A DNA stretch of 6,140 bases from Desulfotignum sp. (GTDB taxonomy: Bacteria; Desulfobacterota; Desulfobacteria; Desulfobacterales; Desulfobacteraceae), in contig JAABRW010000052.1 in assembly GCA_011390695.1 (NCBI GenBank), positions 1 through 6,140 on the forward strand. Reading direction: 5' to 3'. Position 1 is the stretch's first letter. The number at the start of each line of letters is the position of its first letter. The position numbers were made by a program, and so were the translations under genes. This document shows positions 5,686-6,140 of the stretch, in pieces. The notes under the pieces are model-generated. The model saw nothing but the letters and a program-made list of their open reading frames with translations. It was not told where the DNA came from and made no database searches.

Positions 5686-6140
5686 CTACAAAATCAACTG
5701 ATTGATCTCGACAATGGGCAGGCAGACCGCCAGGATGATCAGGCCCACCACCACGCCCATGACCAGAATGATCACCGGTTCCACCAGGGCCGTGGCTGCG
5801 GTCACTGCTGCCTGCACTTCCCGGTCGTACAGATCTGCGGTTTTGACCAGCATTTTTTCCAGCTCCCCGCTGGTCTCCCCCACCTGGACCATGCGGGCGG
5901 CCAGGGAGGGAAAATAGGGATTTGAGGAAAGTGCGTCGCCCAGGGTACCGCCCTGCTCCACCCGGTCGGCGGCCGTGGAGATGAGATCGGAAATCACCCG
6001 GTTTCCGGCAATCCTGCCGGCAATGGACAGGGCCGTCATCACCGGGACCCCGTTTTCCAGCAGAGATCCCAGTGTCCGGGTGAACCGGGCCGCAATCATT
6101 TTCCGGATCAACCCGCCAGCAACCGGCAACCGAAGCACGA
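5686..6140 (-). CDS. gspF: Type II secretion / type IV pilus-like inner-membrane protein GspF, C-terminal part; truncated at right edge
   Basis: This is the C-terminal ~150 residues of a T2SF-family polytopic inner-membrane platform protein (GspF/PilC type), which links the cytoplasmic assembly ATPase to pseudopilus or pilus growth. The frame is open to the right edge, and the GTG at 6138 is an internal valine, so the N-terminal T2SF repeat and first helix are off-window. What is seen is the second T2SF repeat: RLPVAGGLIRKMIAARFTRT, then LLENGVPVMTAL, the conserved MVQVGETSGELEKML block, and LVEPVIILVMGVVVG leading into the final helix. The end, LPIVEINQLIL, matches the standard GspF terminus (LPIFELNQLI). 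GspF is favoured over PilC because of this ending, but the distinction is not certain. A major pseudopilin gene often follows gspF; here the next gene on the strand is the LolA-like one under its own promoter, so gspF ends its operon. No connection in function to the lipid-type genes is suggested. Confidence 0.92.
   Translation of the reverse strand, partial: VLRLPVAGGLIRKMIAARFTRTLGSLLENGVPVMTALSIAGRIAGNRVISDLISTAADRVEQGGTLGDALSSNPYFPSLAARMVQVGETSGELEKMLVKTADLYDREVQAAVTAATALVEPVIILVMGVVVGLIILAVCLPIVEINQLIL

Noticed and set aside
1..6140. CRISPR arrays, tRNA/rRNA genes, insertion sequences
   Set aside because: I saw no regularly spaced repeats, no tRNA-like cloverleaf, no rRNA sequence and no transposase-like product. 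Nearly all of the window is accounted for by coding sequence.

Overview
The window most resembles a Gram-negative, probably deltaproteobacterial (Desulfobacterales-like) chromosome. That placement is an inference from three things: proteins meant for an outer membrane (a β-barrel with an aromatic C-terminus and a LolA-like periplasmic protein), a type II secretion inner-membrane protein, and a mid-50s GC content in most of the window. Nothing in the sequence fixes the genus.

Layout. On the + strand, positions 1-3284 hold four tightly packed genes that look like the end of one operon whose start lies to the left. They are the C-terminal part of an acyl-thioester reductase domain protein, a 185-residue membrane protein that looks like the ends of a membrane glycosyltransferase without its catalytic core, an ABC ATPase of the LolD/MacB type, and a FtsX/LolC-E-type permease. 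The joins are an 8-bp overlap, a 6-bp gap and a 1-bp overlap. On the - strand, reading inward from a well-formed sigma-70-type promoter at 5507-5535, come a secreted LolA-like protein (4661-5434) and a predicted outer-membrane β-barrel (3373-4632), only 28 bp apart. The two gene sets converge on an 88-bp gap at 3285-3372 that holds a small inverted repeat and an imperfect direct repeat. At the right edge the 3' end of a GspF-type (T2SF) gene also runs on the - strand. It is separated from the LolA-like operon by a 251-bp non-coding stretch and is probably unrelated to it.

How the parts may work together (inference). An inner-membrane ABC extractor (ATPase plus one permease), a periplasmic lipid-binding LolA-like carrier and an outer-membrane β-barrel are what would be needed to move a lipid or lipid-like product across the envelope. 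Next to the ABC genes lie a reductase that releases ACP-bound acyl chains as aldehyde or alcohol and a glycosyltransferase-like membrane protein. The window may therefore be the edge of a cluster that makes and exports an unusual (glyco)lipid or polyketide-type product. The first two genes are clearly more AT-rich than the rest, and the composition changes at about 1285. The biosynthetic and transport halves may thus differ in origin.
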